Positions 1-8,808 of a stretch of DNA of 64,000 nucleotides are shown here, in pieces. The stretch lies in contig NZ_CP156084.1 of NCBI RefSeq assembly GCF_040687965.1, positions 2,170,501-2,234,500 on the forward strand, given 5' to 3'. The translations under genes were made by a program, and so were the position numbers. The DNA is from Methylocystis echinoides (lineage in GTDB: Bacteria > Pseudomonadota > Alphaproteobacteria > Rhizobiales > Beijerinckiaceae). The stretch's first letter is position 1, and the number at the start of each line of letters is the position of its first letter. The notes under the pieces were generated by a model. That model had not been told where the DNA came from, did no database searches, and saw only the letters and a program-made list of their open reading frames with translations.

Positions 1-531
1 GGCCTGACGACCGACCAGATCGGCGCGCTCTCGACCGCTCAGGCAGCGGCGCTCACCACGGGTCAGGTTGGGGCGCTCTCCACGGCGCAGGCGGCCGCCC
101 TGACGACGGACGACATCGCGGCGCTGTCGACGGCTCAGTTCGCCGCCTTCAGCGCAGCCGACGTCGCCTCCTTGCTGACGACCCAGATCGCGGCGGTCAC
201 CACCTCCCAGGTCGTGGCCCTGACCACGGCTCAGGCGGCGGCGCTGACCACCGAGCAGGTCGAGGCCCTCTCGACGGACCAGGCCGCCGCGCTGGAGACG
301 ACCGACCTCGCGGCGCTGTCGTCCAGACAGATCGGCGCGCTGGAAACGGCGGATTTCGCCGCGCTGACGTCGAGTCAGCTCGGCGCGATCAGCACCTCGG
401 GCCTCTCCGGTCTCACGACGGACGACATCGGCGCCTTAAGCACCGCGCAAGCCGACGGCTTTACGTCTTCTCAGCTGCAGGCGCTGAACGGCGACATACT
501 GAACGCGCTGTTTAGGCTCTACAACGGCTGA
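1..531 (+). CDS. C-terminal part of a large Ser/Thr-rich octapeptide-repeat protein (5' partial)
   Basis: The frame is open from base 1 and stops at 529-531, so 176 C-terminal residues are seen and the start lies outside the window. About 20 tandem copies of an eight-residue unit are visible, with consensus L-(T/S)-T-x-Q-x-x-A (for example LTTDQIGA and LSTAQAAA). They end in a short non-repeat tail, LNALFRLYNG. Such repeats occur in very large, probably secreted or surface proteins of alphaproteobacteria, but I know no assigned biochemical function. The unit has Thr/Ser at positions 2 and 3. The next gene downstream encodes an OGT/SPINDLY-type glycosyltransferase, so the repeats could be a glycosylation substrate; this is inference. 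Repeat copies differ at both codon and residue level, so the array is old rather than freshly expanded. Confidence 0.8.
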   Translation, partial: GLTTDQIGALSTAQAAALTTGQVGALSTAQAAALTTDDIAALSTAQFAAFSAADVASLLTTQIAAVTTSQVVALTTAQAAALTTEQVEALSTDQAAALETTDLAALSSRQIGALETADFAALTSSQLGAISTSGLSGLTTDDIGALSTAQADGFTSSQLQALNGDILNALFRLYNG

Positions 532-553
532 CGCGCCTCTAGCGAAGATCGCA

Positions 554-590
554 GCGCCGGCGGAGCACCCGATCCGCCGGCGCCTCTTGT
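554..590 (+). terminator. Stem-loop terminator after the octapeptide-repeat gene
   Basis: There is a perfect 11-bp inverted repeat, with arms 554-564 and 573-583 and an 8-nt loop, followed by a pyrimidine-rich stretch (cctcttgt). It begins 22 nt after the stop codon. The T-run is weak, so termination may be partial. Confidence 0.6.
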
Positions 591-638
591 AGCGTCGTGC
601 GTCGCGTTGGTCGTCTTTCGCCAAACGATGGGAACCGC

Positions 639-2675
639 ATGCTCGCGCCCGCAACGTCTCCCGAAGCTATCGCGCAATTCTTCCAGCAGGAAACCGAAAA
701 GGCGCGGTCGGGCCAGCAGCCGCTCGCCGAGCTGTTTGGCGCCGCCGAGACCCTGTCTTCGGCCAACCAGCCTCGGCTCACCGTCGAGCTTTACAAGATT
801 TGGATCGCATTCAGCGACGCCAATCCGCTCGCATATATGGCCTATTTCAACCTCGCCATTCTTCTGCGCCGCCTCGACGATCACGCCGGCGCCATCAATG
901 CGCTTGCCGAATGCGCGCGTCTCGAGCCGAAGTTCTGGCAGGCGCGCATAAATCTCGGCCGCGTCTTCGAAGACAGCGGCTTCCTCGTCAAGGCGCTGGA
1001 ACAGTGGAATCTCGCCGTCGCCGGCCTTTCCGGCGTGACCGCCGAGACGCTGAAGCTGAAACTTCTCGCGCTCCAGCAGTCGGGTCGGGTGCTCGAGGCG
1101 GCGGAAAGGTTCGACGCGGCGGAACACATGCTCAAACAGGCGATGGAGCTCCGACCCGATCTGACCGAATCGACCCAGCACTGGCTGGCGCTGCGTCAGC
1201 GGCAGTGCAAATGGCCGGTCGCCGCGCCGTCCGAATATGTCACGAAGCGCCAGCTCCTCGACGGAATGTCGCCGATTTCGCTGGCGCTTTTCGCCGACGA
1301 TCCGTTGTTTCAGCTCGCCAAGGCCTATCGTTATAATAAGACGCTCGTGGGACGCCCGACGATCCGCCCGCTGCGCTCGCCTGCGGAATGCGGAGAAACC
1401 GCGGGGGAGCGGCTGCGCATCGGCTATGTCTCTTCCGATCTCCGAGAGCACGCCGTCGGCTTCGCGCTGGTGGAGCTTTTCGAATTACATGATCGAAGCA
1501 AGTTTGAAATTTTCGCCTATTACTTCGGCGACGACAGGCCGGCCGATGAAACGCAGGCGCGTTTCAAGGCGGCCGTGGATCACTGGACCGACATCGCCAA
1601 ACTCGATGACGACCGCGCGGCGATGGAGATCGCTGAGGACCGGATCGACATTCTGGTGGATCTCAACGGCTACACCAAACATGCCCGCGCCGGCGTCTTC
1701 GCGCGGCGGCCGGCGCCCGTTATCGTGAACTGGTGCGGCTATCCCGGCACGATGGGAAGCCCGTATCACCATTATCTCATTGCCGACGCGCATATCGTTC
1801 CGCCGGAAAACGAGCTCTACTATTCGGAAAAAGTCTTGCGGCTCGCCTGCAATCAGCCGCTCGACCGCAAGCGGAAGATCGCATGGGACGCGTTGACGCG
1901 CGCCGACGAAGGATTGCCGCAGGACGCCTTCGTCTTCTGCTGCCTCAACGGCATGCAGAAGATCACGCCGGAAATGTTTTCGCTCTGGATGACGATCCTG
2001 CGCGAAACGCCGGAGTCGGTGTTGTGGCTGCTCACGGGCGCGCAGGCGGTCGACGACAGGCTGCGCGAGCTCGCTGCGCAAAGCGGGGTGGCGCCTGAAC
2101 GCCTGCTGTTTGCGCAAAAGCGGCCCAATGCGCAGCATCTGGCTCGCATGGCTCTTGCCGATCTCTTTCTTGATAGTTTTCCCTATGGCGCGCATTCCAC
2201 GGCGGCCGACGCGCTCACCGCCGGCGTGCCGGTTCTGACGCGCCCGGGTCGCAGTTTCGCTGCGCGCTTTTGCGCGAGCGTCACGCGTGCGGCCGGCCTC
2301 GACGCGCTGGTGTGCGCGACCTTCGACGAATACGTGCAAAAGGCGATCGCCATCGGCTCTGATCGAGGCCTCGCCCAGCGTTATCGCGCACAATTGGCGC
2401 AAGGCCGGGATGCGAGCGTGCTGCGCGACATGAACGCCGCCGCGCGGCGCCTCGAGGAGCTCTATTGCGACATGCGGGACGCGCGTGACGCCGATGCGCT
2501 TCCCGTCCCGGACCTCGCCAATCTCGACGTCTATTACGAGATCGGCGCCGAACTCGAGATCGAGCGGGCGAATCTGCTCGACGACGCCGCTTATTTCGCC
2601 GCCTATCATGAAAAGCTCGAAGAATGGTCGCGCCGCGCGCCTTTGTCGCCGGATGCGCGGCTGTGGCGGCGCTGA
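639..2675 (+). CDS. TPR / SPINDLY-family O-GlcNAc-transferase-like glycosyltransferase (GT41)
   Basis: This 678-residue protein has an N-terminal TPR region (roughly residues 20-200, with helical repeats such as NPLAYMAYFNLAILLRRL). A two-lobed GT41 catalytic region follows. Visible family signatures are LRIGYVSSDLREHAVGF, VNWCGYPGTMGS followed by YLIADAHIVPP, FCCLNGMQKITPEMFSLW, and LADLFLDSFPYGAHSTAADAL followed by AGVPVLTRPG. GT41 enzymes transfer a sugar from a UDP- or GDP-sugar to Ser/Thr, or to Asn in HMW1C relatives, of proteins in the cytoplasm. An upstream GTG at 597 would add 14 residues; I chose the ATG at 639 because homology should begin after it. No strong ribosome site is seen for either. 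The gene lies between a Ser/Thr-rich repeat protein and another glycosyltransferase, which suggests a surface-protein glycosylation locus. The sugar and target are unknown. Confidence 0.88.
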   Translation: MLAPATSPEAIAQFFQQETEKARSGQQPLAELFGAAETLSSANQPRLTVELYKIWIAFSDANPLAYMAYFNLAILLRRLDDHAGAINALAECARLEPKFWQARINLGRVFEDSGFLVKALEQWNLAVAGLSGVTAETLKLKLLALQQSGRVLEAAERFDAAEHMLKQAMELRPDLTESTQHWLALRQRQCKWPVAAPSEYVTKRQLLDGMSPISLALFADDPLFQLAKAYRYNKTLVGRPTIRPLRSPAECGETAGERLRIGYVSSDLREHAVGFALVELFELHDRSKFEIFAYYFGDDRPADETQARFKAAVDHWTDIAKLDDDRAAMEIAEDRIDILVDLNGYTKHARAGVFARRPAPVIVNWCGYPGTMGSPYHHYLIADAHIVPPENELYYSEKVLRLACNQPLDRKRKIAWDALTRADEGLPQDAFVFCCLNGMQKITPEMFSLWMTILRETPESVLWLLTGAQAVDDRLRELAAQSGVAPERLLFAQKRPNAQHLARMALADLFLDSFPYGAHSTAADALTAGVPVLTRPGRSFAARFCASVTRAAGLDALVCATFDEYVQKAIAIGSDRGLAQRYRAQLAQGRDASVLRDMNAAARRLEELYCDMRDARDADALPVPDLANLDVYYEIGAELEIERANLLDDAAYFAAYHEKLEEWSRRAPLSPDARLWRR

Positions 2676-2716
2676 TCCTTTAAAAAAATCCCAGCATCTA
2701 GAAAAGGACGATTCGC

Positions 2717-4054
2717 ATGTTGGAGACGCTTGCGCCGCGCCCGCCGAAGACGATTCTCGTAACATTCGCCGGCAGGCGGGACCGCATGTCGCTCTTGACG
2801 CGCTATGTCGATCGCGCGATCGCCGAGGGTCTGATCGACGAATGGCATGTCTGGGATTTCAGCCGCAACGCGGCCGACCGCCTGTGGCTCCGTCAGCAAT
2901 TTCCGATGACGCAGGCGACGCCCAGCAATAGCTTGGAGTATTTTCGTCGTCCCGAACGGGTGACGCTTGCCGGAAAGCAATGCGCCTTGCGTTTTTCTGT
3001 CTACGCCCAGAGCGACGTCCACGTAGCCTTGCGCCCCCTGGGCGGGGACGGCCCAAGCTATGAATTCGTGCTCGGCGGCTGGAACAATCAGGCGAGCGCC
3101 CTGCGGCTTTTCGACGATGCGGCGCAACTCGTCGATGTGGCGAGGCGCGATCCCTTGCATCGGCCGCTCGTGGTCTCGGCGACGCCGGGCCTCTTGCCGG
3201 AATTTGGATTCGCCGCCGCTGAACTATCTCTCCACGCCGACGAAGTCAGGGTTTCGGTGCAGGAAAAGGAAGCTTTGCGCGCCAAGATCGCGATCGCGCC
3301 GGGAGATTATGAGCTGCTCTATCGCACCGGCTTCGGCTCGAACGGCGAGTGGCTCTTCAACGAAACAGAAAGGTCGCCCGCGCGTCTCTTTGTCAGAGGT
3401 CCGACCGCCGATTATCCGCCCGGGGCCATGTTCTACACGAACGCCTATCAATATTATGGCGCCAATCGCGATCGCTACGGCGGCGACGTGTTTTTGAAAT
3501 GCGATGACGACGTCGTCTACATGGACCTCGCGCGGCTTCGGGAGTTCATTGAATTTCGCCGCCGCAATCCGCAGTTTTTCCTGGTCAGCGCCAATGTCGT
3601 CAACAATGGCGTCTGCGCCTATTTCCAGCAGATGAGCGGCGCCGTCCCGCAAGATTTCGATGTCTTCGAGATGCCGCCGGGCGGCATGTGCGGCTCGTTA
3701 TGGGCGAGCGGGGCGAAAGCGCAGCGGCTTCACGACCTCTTCTTGAGCAATCCTTCCGCTTTTCGCGACGCGGCCCGCGCGGCCATTCCTTGGCGAGAAA
3801 GGATCAGCATCAACTTCGTTTCCTGGCTCGGCGCCGATCTCGTTCACATTCCAGACATCATGACCGATGACGAGCATGACCTTTGTTACGGGGTGCGCAA
3901 GCGGGCCCGGAAACTAAATTGCATTTACCCCCGCTTCGTCGCCGCGCATCTCTCCTTCTGGAAACAGGACGCCGAGATGGACGTCGACGCCGTTCTCTCG
4001 CGCTATCGGCAACTCGCCGCGCGGGAACTCGAAGCGCCGGCTTACGCCGCTTGA
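2717..4054 (+). CDS. Putative GT-A-fold glycosyltransferase with DDD motif
   Basis: This is a 445-residue protein. The N-terminus (PKTILVTFAGRRDRMSLL) resembles the start of glycosyltransferases that act on several substrates. A central beta-rich insert covers roughly residues 75-215, with a shape like carbohydrate-binding or FAMeT-type domains. The C-terminal half carries GGDVFLKCDDDVVYMDL, an acidic triad typical of the metal and nucleotide-sugar site of GT-A enzymes (GT31-like). AAGGA at 2703-2707 lies about 9 nt before the ATG. The gene is 41 nt downstream of the SPINDLY-type gene and probably cotranscribed with it. I cannot name the sugar. The glycosyltransferase call rests mainly on the DDD motif and the neighbourhood. 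Confidence 0.6.
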   Translation: MLETLAPRPPKTILVTFAGRRDRMSLLTRYVDRAIAEGLIDEWHVWDFSRNAADRLWLRQQFPMTQATPSNSLEYFRRPERVTLAGKQCALRFSVYAQSDVHVALRPLGGDGPSYEFVLGGWNNQASALRLFDDAAQLVDVARRDPLHRPLVVSATPGLLPEFGFAAAELSLHADEVRVSVQEKEALRAKIAIAPGDYELLYRTGFGSNGEWLFNETERSPARLFVRGPTADYPPGAMFYTNAYQYYGANRDRYGGDVFLKCDDDVVYMDLARLREFIEFRRRNPQFFLVSANVVNNGVCAYFQQMSGAVPQDFDVFEMPPGGMCGSLWASGAKAQRLHDLFLSNPSAFRDAARAAIPWRERISINFVSWLGADLVHIPDIMTDDEHDLCYGVRKRARKLNCIYPRFVAAHLSFWKQDAEMDVDAVLSRYRQLAARELEAPAYAA

Positions 4055-4169
4055 CAGGCGACAAAAAACGAGCAGTTGGCGCGTCAAGGCATTTCTTACG
4101 CGCGTCCGGCGAAACCAACGCTCCCTCGCCGGCGTTAAGGCCGCACCTTGGAAAACGCAGGAGCGAGCC

Positions 4170-4595
4170 ATGGTGAAGCTACCCGAACTCAACCGCCACA
4201 TGGTGGGCGTTTCGGCGATCGCGTTGGCGCTGCTTGGCTTAGGTTATCTTGCCAATATGGCGGGCGACAATCGTCGGGTCGCGAGCCTCTTAGACCGAGG
4301 CGCGTCCATGCCGGTTAATGAGACTTCGCCCTCCGAAACGAACTTCCTCTCCATGCTCAAGAACATTCCGCCCAACGCATTCGGATCGGCTGCGTCTGGC
4401 GGAAATTCGGACAAGTCCGTCTCGAGCTCGGGGGACTGGACGCCAGACGAATGGCGCGTTGCGGCGGACGCCGTCGCGCGGGCGCGCTCGGGGGCCAAAG
4501 GCCAGCCCGCGAACAAACAAGCCGCCCACGCCAGCGCCTCAGGCATCGTGTGGCGGCCGCCCGAGGAAATTGCGAGTCGTAACGACGCGCGGTGA
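4170..4595 (+). CDS. Hypothetical small protein with one N-terminal membrane segment
   Basis: This is a 141-residue protein with one hydrophobic stretch at residues 12-30 (VGVSAIALALLGLGYLANM) and a polar, Ser/Ala-rich, probably periplasmic remainder. AGGAG at 4159-4163 sits at good spacing before the ATG. I do not recognise the family. It lies in a 700-nt gap between the glycosyltransferases and a sensor kinase, with no operon link visible on either side. Confidence 0.6.
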   Translation: MVKLPELNRHMVGVSAIALALLGLGYLANMAGDNRRVASLLDRGASMPVNETSPSETNFLSMLKNIPPNAFGSAASGGNSDKSVSSSGDWTPDEWRVAADAVARARSGAKGQPANKQAAHASASGIVWRPPEEIASRNDAR

Positions 4596-4776
4596 GCGCG
4601 GCGCCGCTCGCAGACCGGCAGTCTGGCGCTTTCTGCGCCGGGCTGCTTTCTTGCGACCCCACCTTGCGATAACCTGCTTCTCTCCCGAGCGCCGCGCAGC
4701 GTTCAGGGGATGACTGGCCGAGACTATAAGTAGAACTATCTAGGTCTCCATCTTTACCGCGTTGCAGGGATTCGCC

Positions 4777-5835
4777 ATGCGCGACGACCAGCAGGAATTG
4801 CGCGACACCGCCGCCCGCCTGAAAGCCGTGCTCGACGGCGCCCTCGACGGCATCATCGCGATCGACGAAGCCGGGATCGTTCAATCAATAAACCCCGCGG
4901 CGATCAGATTATTCGGCTATCCGAGCGACCAGGTGGTCGGACAAAACGTCAAGATGCTGATGCCGGAGCCCTACCGCGGCAGCCACGACCAATACATCAA
5001 GCGTTACCGCGAAACGGGAGAGGCCAAGATCATTGGCATCGGGCGAGAGGTGGTCGGGCAGCGTAAGGACGGCTCCACTTTCCCGATGGATCTCGGAATC
5101 AGCGAGGTCAGGGTCGCGAATAATCGCATCTTCATCGGCGTCGTGCGCGACATTACGGAGAGAAAGCAGGCGGACCAGCGCGCCAAGCTCCTTCTCGCCG
5201 AGGTCAATCATCGCGCCAAGAACCTGCTCGCCGTTGTTCAGGCGGTGGCGCGGCAGACGGCGAAAAAATCGGAGCCGAGCCTGTTCGCCAAAGCCTTTGG
5301 CGAACGCATTGCGGGTTTGGCGGCAAGCCACGATCTGCTGGTGAGATCCGAATGGGCGGGCGTCGACGTGGGCGACCTGGCCGCGTCACAACTCACGCAT
5401 TTCGCCGACGTCATCGGCAAACGTGTGCGCCTGAATGGTCCCAAAGTGCAGGTGACGCCTGCCGCGGCGCAAGCCATCGGGATGGCGTTGCATGAGCTGG
5501 CCACCAATGCGAGCAAACACGGGGCGCTGTCAAATGCCCAGGGGTCGATCGACGTGGATTGGCGCGAGGCCGACGTTAGCGGTCAAGAAACGTTCCAGAT
5601 GAGCTGGTCGGAGCGTGGCGGCCCTAAGGTCACGCCGCCAGAGCGAAACGGTTTTGGCCGCACGGTCATCGTCGACATGATCAAGCATACGCTCGGCGCG
5701 CAGGTTTCGCTTTGCTTCGCAGACGCGGGCCTGACGTGGACGATGGTCGCTCCTGTCGACCGCGTTTGCCGGCTACAATCTTCACAGACAGATCCGCAGC
5801 CCCCCGAAAATCGAGCGCTCGCATGCGCGTCTTGA
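4777..5835 (+). CDS. PAS-domain HWE-family sensor histidine kinase
   Basis: This 352-residue soluble kinase has a PAS domain at residues 10-130 (ending IGVVRDITERKQ). An HWE-type dimerisation domain follows, with phospho-acceptor His145 in LLLAEVNHRAKNLLA. The HWE signatures are present: His239 in the N-box (ALHELATNASKHGAL) and the WxE of the G1 region (SWSERGGPK). No transmembrane segment is visible, so it senses a cytoplasmic signal; FixL-like PAS domains of this kind can bind haem, but I cannot show that here. The start is the ATG at 4777 with CAGGGA six bases upstream; a TTG at 4762 is a poorer alternative. The stop overlaps the next gene, a stand-alone receiver, by 13 nt, so the two form one signalling pair. 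Confidence 0.9.
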   Translation: MRDDQQELRDTAARLKAVLDGALDGIIAIDEAGIVQSINPAAIRLFGYPSDQVVGQNVKMLMPEPYRGSHDQYIKRYRETGEAKIIGIGREVVGQRKDGSTFPMDLGISEVRVANNRIFIGVVRDITERKQADQRAKLLLAEVNHRAKNLLAVVQAVARQTAKKSEPSLFAKAFGERIAGLAASHDLLVRSEWAGVDVGDLAASQLTHFADVIGKRVRLNGPKVQVTPAAAQAIGMALHELATNASKHGALSNAQGSIDVDWREADVSGQETFQMSWSERGGPKVTPPERNGFGRTVIVDMIKHTLGAQVSLCFADAGLTWTMVAPVDRVCRLQSSQTDPQPPENRALACAS

Positions 5836-6164
5836 TTGTGGAAGACGAGTTTCTGATCGCCATGGACACGGAGGCCGTGCTGGAAGACGCCGGCTGCGAG
5901 GTCGGCGGCGTCGCGGCGACCGTGCAGGAGGCGCAGCGCCTCATCGACGGGAACGGATGGGACGCCGCCGTTGTCGACGCAAATCTCAACGGCGTGAGCG
6001 CCGAGCCTGTGGCGGCGCGCTTGCGGCAGCGGGGTGTTCCCTTTGTCGTGATGTCCGGCTATGCGCCCGACCACATGACGGGCGCGCTCGCGCAGGCCCC
6101 CTTCCTGTCGAAACCCAGCGAGCCCAACTCCCTGGCGTCGGCCGTGCTCGCGCTGCACAAATGA
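5823..6164 (+). CDS. Single-domain response regulator (receiver only)
   Basis: This is a 113-residue CheY-like receiver. It begins RVLIVEDEFLIAMD, which holds the acidic metal-binding pair. The phospho-acceptor Asp is in AVVDANLNG, the Ser of VVMSGYAPD takes the Thr/Ser switch position, and the conserved Lys is in FLSKPSE. There is no output domain. The start overlaps the 3' end of the HWE kinase gene, which indicates translational coupling and a cognate pair. Receivers of this type commonly act in phosphorelays or protein-protein control in alphaproteobacteria; the target is not visible here. Confidence 0.9.
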   Translation: MRVLIVEDEFLIAMDTEAVLEDAGCEVGGVAATVQEAQRLIDGNGWDAAVVDANLNGVSAEPVAARLRQRGVPFVVMSGYAPDHMTGALAQAPFLSKPSEPNSLASAVLALHK

Positions 6165-6282
6165 CCGCCGCCTCGGCAGCGTCGGCCGGGTGTGACAATA
6201 ACCGTAACCTTATTGAATTTACTTGCTTTCTGCCTTCGGCGCGTGCTTTGGAGGGCCCGCCCGACATACCGGAGGCGGCAAA

Positions 6283-6438
6283 GTGTCTATCTCTGAACTC
6301 GAAGACCAATTCGCGAAGTCGCTCGGGAAAAAACTCGAGGATCTGACAGATGAGGAGCATGAAGCCTTCGGCGTCATGATCGCCCAGGGGCTGCGGGAAG
6401 CGGCAGCAAAGGAGGCGAAGGACAAGACCTCGCGCTAA
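6283..6438 (+). CDS. Small acidic hypothetical protein (51 aa)
   Basis: The GTG at 6283 is preceded by a strong GGAGG (6271-6275) at 7-nt spacing, which decides the start against a longer reading from 6223. The product (MSISELEDQFAKSLG...) is predicted to be helical and highly charged, with no membrane segment or cysteine. I do not recognise a family. It converges on the tRNA-Ser(CGA) gene. Confidence 0.6.
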   Translation: MSISELEDQFAKSLGKKLEDLTDEEHEAFGVMIAQGLREAAAKEAKDKTSR

Positions 6439-6444
6439 GGCTAG

Positions 6445-6534
6445 TGGCGGAGAGGGAGGGATTCGAACCCCCGATACAGTTGCCCGTATGCCGCATTTCG
6501 AGTGCGGTGCTTTCAACCACTCAGCCACCTCTCC
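6445..6534 (-). tRNA. tRNA-Ser (anticodon CGA)
   Basis: Read on the minus strand, the acceptor arm GGAGAGG pairs with CCTCTCC. The anticodon loop CTCGAAA gives anticodon CGA. A long variable arm typical of tRNA-Ser, a T-loop GTTCGAATC and an encoded CCA at 6445-6447 are present. Confidence 0.95.
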
Positions 6535-6741
6535 GCGGCCCGATCCCGCGTGACCGGCGGGATCCTGTGTGGTGCGCTGCCAATAGCATGCGGGGGCGCC
6601 CGCAATCAAGCTCCCCCGATGGCGCGCAGCGTCGCGGCGAGGCCCGGCGAACAGCCTTTTTTTCCAAAGCCTAAAGCTTTTTTTGAAGACCTCGAAACAG
6701 CATTTGCGTTCTTGGCCGTCATGAATATAGTGCGCGCCACT

Positions 6742-6831
6742 GGAGGGGTGGCCGAGTGGTTGAAGGCGCACGCCTGGAAAGTGTGTATACGGGAAACCGT
6801 ATCGCGGGTTCGAATCCCGCCCCCTCCGCCA
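6742..6831 (+). tRNA. tRNA-Ser (anticodon GGA)
   Basis: The acceptor arm GGAGGGG pairs with CCCCTCC. The anticodon loop CTGGAAA gives anticodon GGA. A long variable arm, a T-loop GTTCGAATC and an encoded CCA at 6829-6831 are present. It lies 207 nt from the divergent tRNA-Ser(CGA) gene. Confidence 0.95.
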
Positions 6832-7041
6832 TGTCCCGACTCTCGCGCCGATAGGCTGCCTTCGCTCGTCTTGGCCCCATGCGGCGGGCCTCGGCGGCGC
6901 TCGTCTGCGCCTTTCCTTTCTCATCAGGTTTTTGGCATGATGGCGCTCCAGGGCGCGAGGGTGCGGTCTCGTCCCAGGCTTGCAAGAAGAACAAGCTCGA
7001 GCTTCGTACGGCGAGGCGAGCAAAGAGAGCCTGCCGCCATA

Positions 7042-8721
7042 ATGAACATTCTCGGAATCAATTCCGTCTTTCACGAATCTGCGGCCGCGCTTGTGGTCGA
7101 CGGGAAGGTTGTGGCCGCGTGCGAAGAGGAGCGCTTTTCGCGCATCAAGCACGCTAAGGAGGCCCGGGTCGACAATCCGCATGAGATGCCCGAGCAGGCG
7201 GTGCGCTCTTGTCTCGATTCTGCGGGCCTGCGTCCTTGCGACGTCGATATCGTCGCCTATTCCTTCGAGCCTGGACTGAGGCGCCGGAAGTTTCATCCCG
7301 AATGGTGGCCCGACGTCGGCCTCGAAGCGGCGTTCCTTCGCGGGCTCGACCAGATCGACGACGCCGTCGCCCGGTTGATGGGGCGGCGCCTCGGCAAGGC
7401 GCTCAAATTCGTGCCTCATCACCTCGCGCACGCCGCCTCGGCATATTATCCGTCGGGCTTCGACAAGGCAGCCATTTTGGTCGTCGACGGCATCGGCGAG
7501 GCCGATTGCTCGATGCTCGCGCGCGGCGAGGGCAATCATATCGGCGTCATCGCGAGCCTCTCCTATCCCCACTCGCTCGGCTTCGTATGGGAGCATGTAA
7601 GCGTCTATCTCGGCTTTTCGCCTCACGACGCCGCAAAGGTCATGGGCTTGGCCGCCTATGGCGACCCGGCGGTCTTTCGGCGCGCCTTTGGGTCAATCAT
7701 CCAGATTGGCGAGCAAGGCTACGCCGTGGATCGCGAGGCGATCGGATTCCATTCGCTCGAGCCCCGCGGCCTCGATGCGCTGTTCGGGCCGAGGCGGGCG
7801 CCGGACGGCGACTTTCTCCCCCATCATATGAACGTCGCCGCCGCGCTGCAGGACGCGACGGACCTTGCGATGCTCGCGCTGGCGCGCCGTCTGGCGCGCG
7901 AATCAGGCGGCGGCGCCTTATGCCTCGCCGGCGGCGTCGCGCTCAACTGCGTGACGAATGCGCGTCTCGCGCGCGCCGGCGTGTTCAGCGACATCTTCAT
8001 CCCCTCGGCGCCGCATGACGCAGGGACGGCGATTGGCGCGGCGCTCGTCGCCCATTGCGCTGAACCCGGGGCGAAGCGCCCGATCGGCGGCGCGACGCCT
8101 TATCTGGGCCCCGAATACGACGAACGTGATGCGCTGGCGGCGATCCGCGCCGCCGGACTGAAGCCCCGCAAATGCAAGGATGCGCCGCTGGAGGCTGCAG
8201 AAATGATCGCCGACGGCAATATCGTCGGCTGGTTTCAGGGGCGTATGGAGTTCGGGCCGCGCGCGCTCGGCAACCGCTCGCTGCTCGCGGATCCCCGCCG
8301 GCCGGATACGCGGGCGATCCTCAATCAGCGGGTCAAGCACCGTGAGGACTTCCGTCCCTTCGCCCCGAGCGTCCTCGCCGAACACGCCGACGACTGGTTC
8401 GAGATCGGCCCGCCGTCGCCCAGTCACGAATTCATGCTCTTCGCCTGCCCGACGAAGCCAGGTCGCGCGGCGCGCATCCCGGCCGTCGTCCACGAAGACG
8501 GCACCGCGCGCGTTCAGATCGTGCGGCGGGCGGCGAACCCGCGTTATCACGCGTTGATCTCACGATTCTACGAGCGCACCGGCGTGCCGCTCGTGCTCAA
8601 CACCTCCTTTAACGACAGCGAACCGATCGTCTGCACGCCGGCGCACGCCGTCGCGACTTTTCGGGGCGCGGGTCTCGACGCCCTGTTCATCGGCGACGTT
8701 TGCGTGACGTCCGAGAGTTGA
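7042..8721 (+). CDS. NodU/CmcH-family carbamoyltransferase
   Basis: This 559-residue protein has the two-domain architecture of O-carbamoyltransferases that use carbamoyl phosphate and ATP. The N-terminal Kae1/ASKHA-like domain begins MNILGINSVFHESAAALV, with metal-ligand histidines in HHLAHAASAYYPSGFD and the phosphate loop ILVVDGIGEADCS. The C-terminal domain carries WFQGRMEFGPRALGNRSLL and LNTSFNDSEPIVCTPAHA. The start is the ATG at 7042; longer readings would run back through tRNA-Ser. Family members decorate Nod factors, cephalosporins and other natural products. The gene stands just upstream of, and in the same direction as, the azole-peptide locus, but the precursor gene has its own likely promoter. 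A role in tailoring the peptide is therefore possible but unproven. A sugar or lipopolysaccharide substrate is the alternative. Confidence 0.88.
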   Translation: MNILGINSVFHESAAALVVDGKVVAACEEERFSRIKHAKEARVDNPHEMPEQAVRSCLDSAGLRPCDVDIVAYSFEPGLRRRKFHPEWWPDVGLEAAFLRGLDQIDDAVARLMGRRLGKALKFVPHHLAHAASAYYPSGFDKAAILVVDGIGEADCSMLARGEGNHIGVIASLSYPHSLGFVWEHVSVYLGFSPHDAAKVMGLAAYGDPAVFRRAFGSIIQIGEQGYAVDREAIGFHSLEPRGLDALFGPRRAPDGDFLPHHMNVAAALQDATDLAMLALARRLARESGGGALCLAGGVALNCVTNARLARAGVFSDIFIPSAPHDAGTAIGAALVAHCAEPGAKRPIGGATPYLGPEYDERDALAAIRAAGLKPRKCKDAPLEAAEMIADGNIVGWFQGRMEFGPRALGNRSLLADPRRPDTRAILNQRVKHREDFRPFAPSVLAEHADDWFEIGPPSPSHEFMLFACPTKPGRAARIPAVVHEDGTARVQIVRRAANPRYHALISRFYERTGVPLVLNTSFNDSEPIVCTPAHAVATFRGAGLDALFIGDVCVTSES

Positions 8722-8783
8722 GCGGCAAGCGGTTCGGGCTGCGGAAAGTCGCTGCGCCCAAAATGTTGATTCGCTAGCGTAAC

Positions 8784-8795
8784 CTGGTCAACCAG
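8784..8795. promoter_or_regulatory. Inverted repeat upstream of the precursor-peptide promoter
   Basis: CTGGT-CA-ACCAG is a perfect 5-bp inverted repeat located 14 nt upstream of the proposed -35 element. It could be an operator half-site pair. It is short enough to be chance. Confidence 0.25.
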
Positions 8796-8808
8796 CCGAG
8801 CAGGGGCA

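Noticed and set aside
1..531. Regular DNA repeats that could suggest a CRISPR array
   Set aside because: The period is 24 bp with continuous coding, no constant repeats with unique spacers and no cas genes. They are octapeptide codon repeats.
6502..7041. N-terminal extension of the carbamoyltransferase frame through tRNA-Ser(GGA)
   Set aside because: The extension would translate a tRNA gene, and the family's N-terminus begins at the ATG at 7042.
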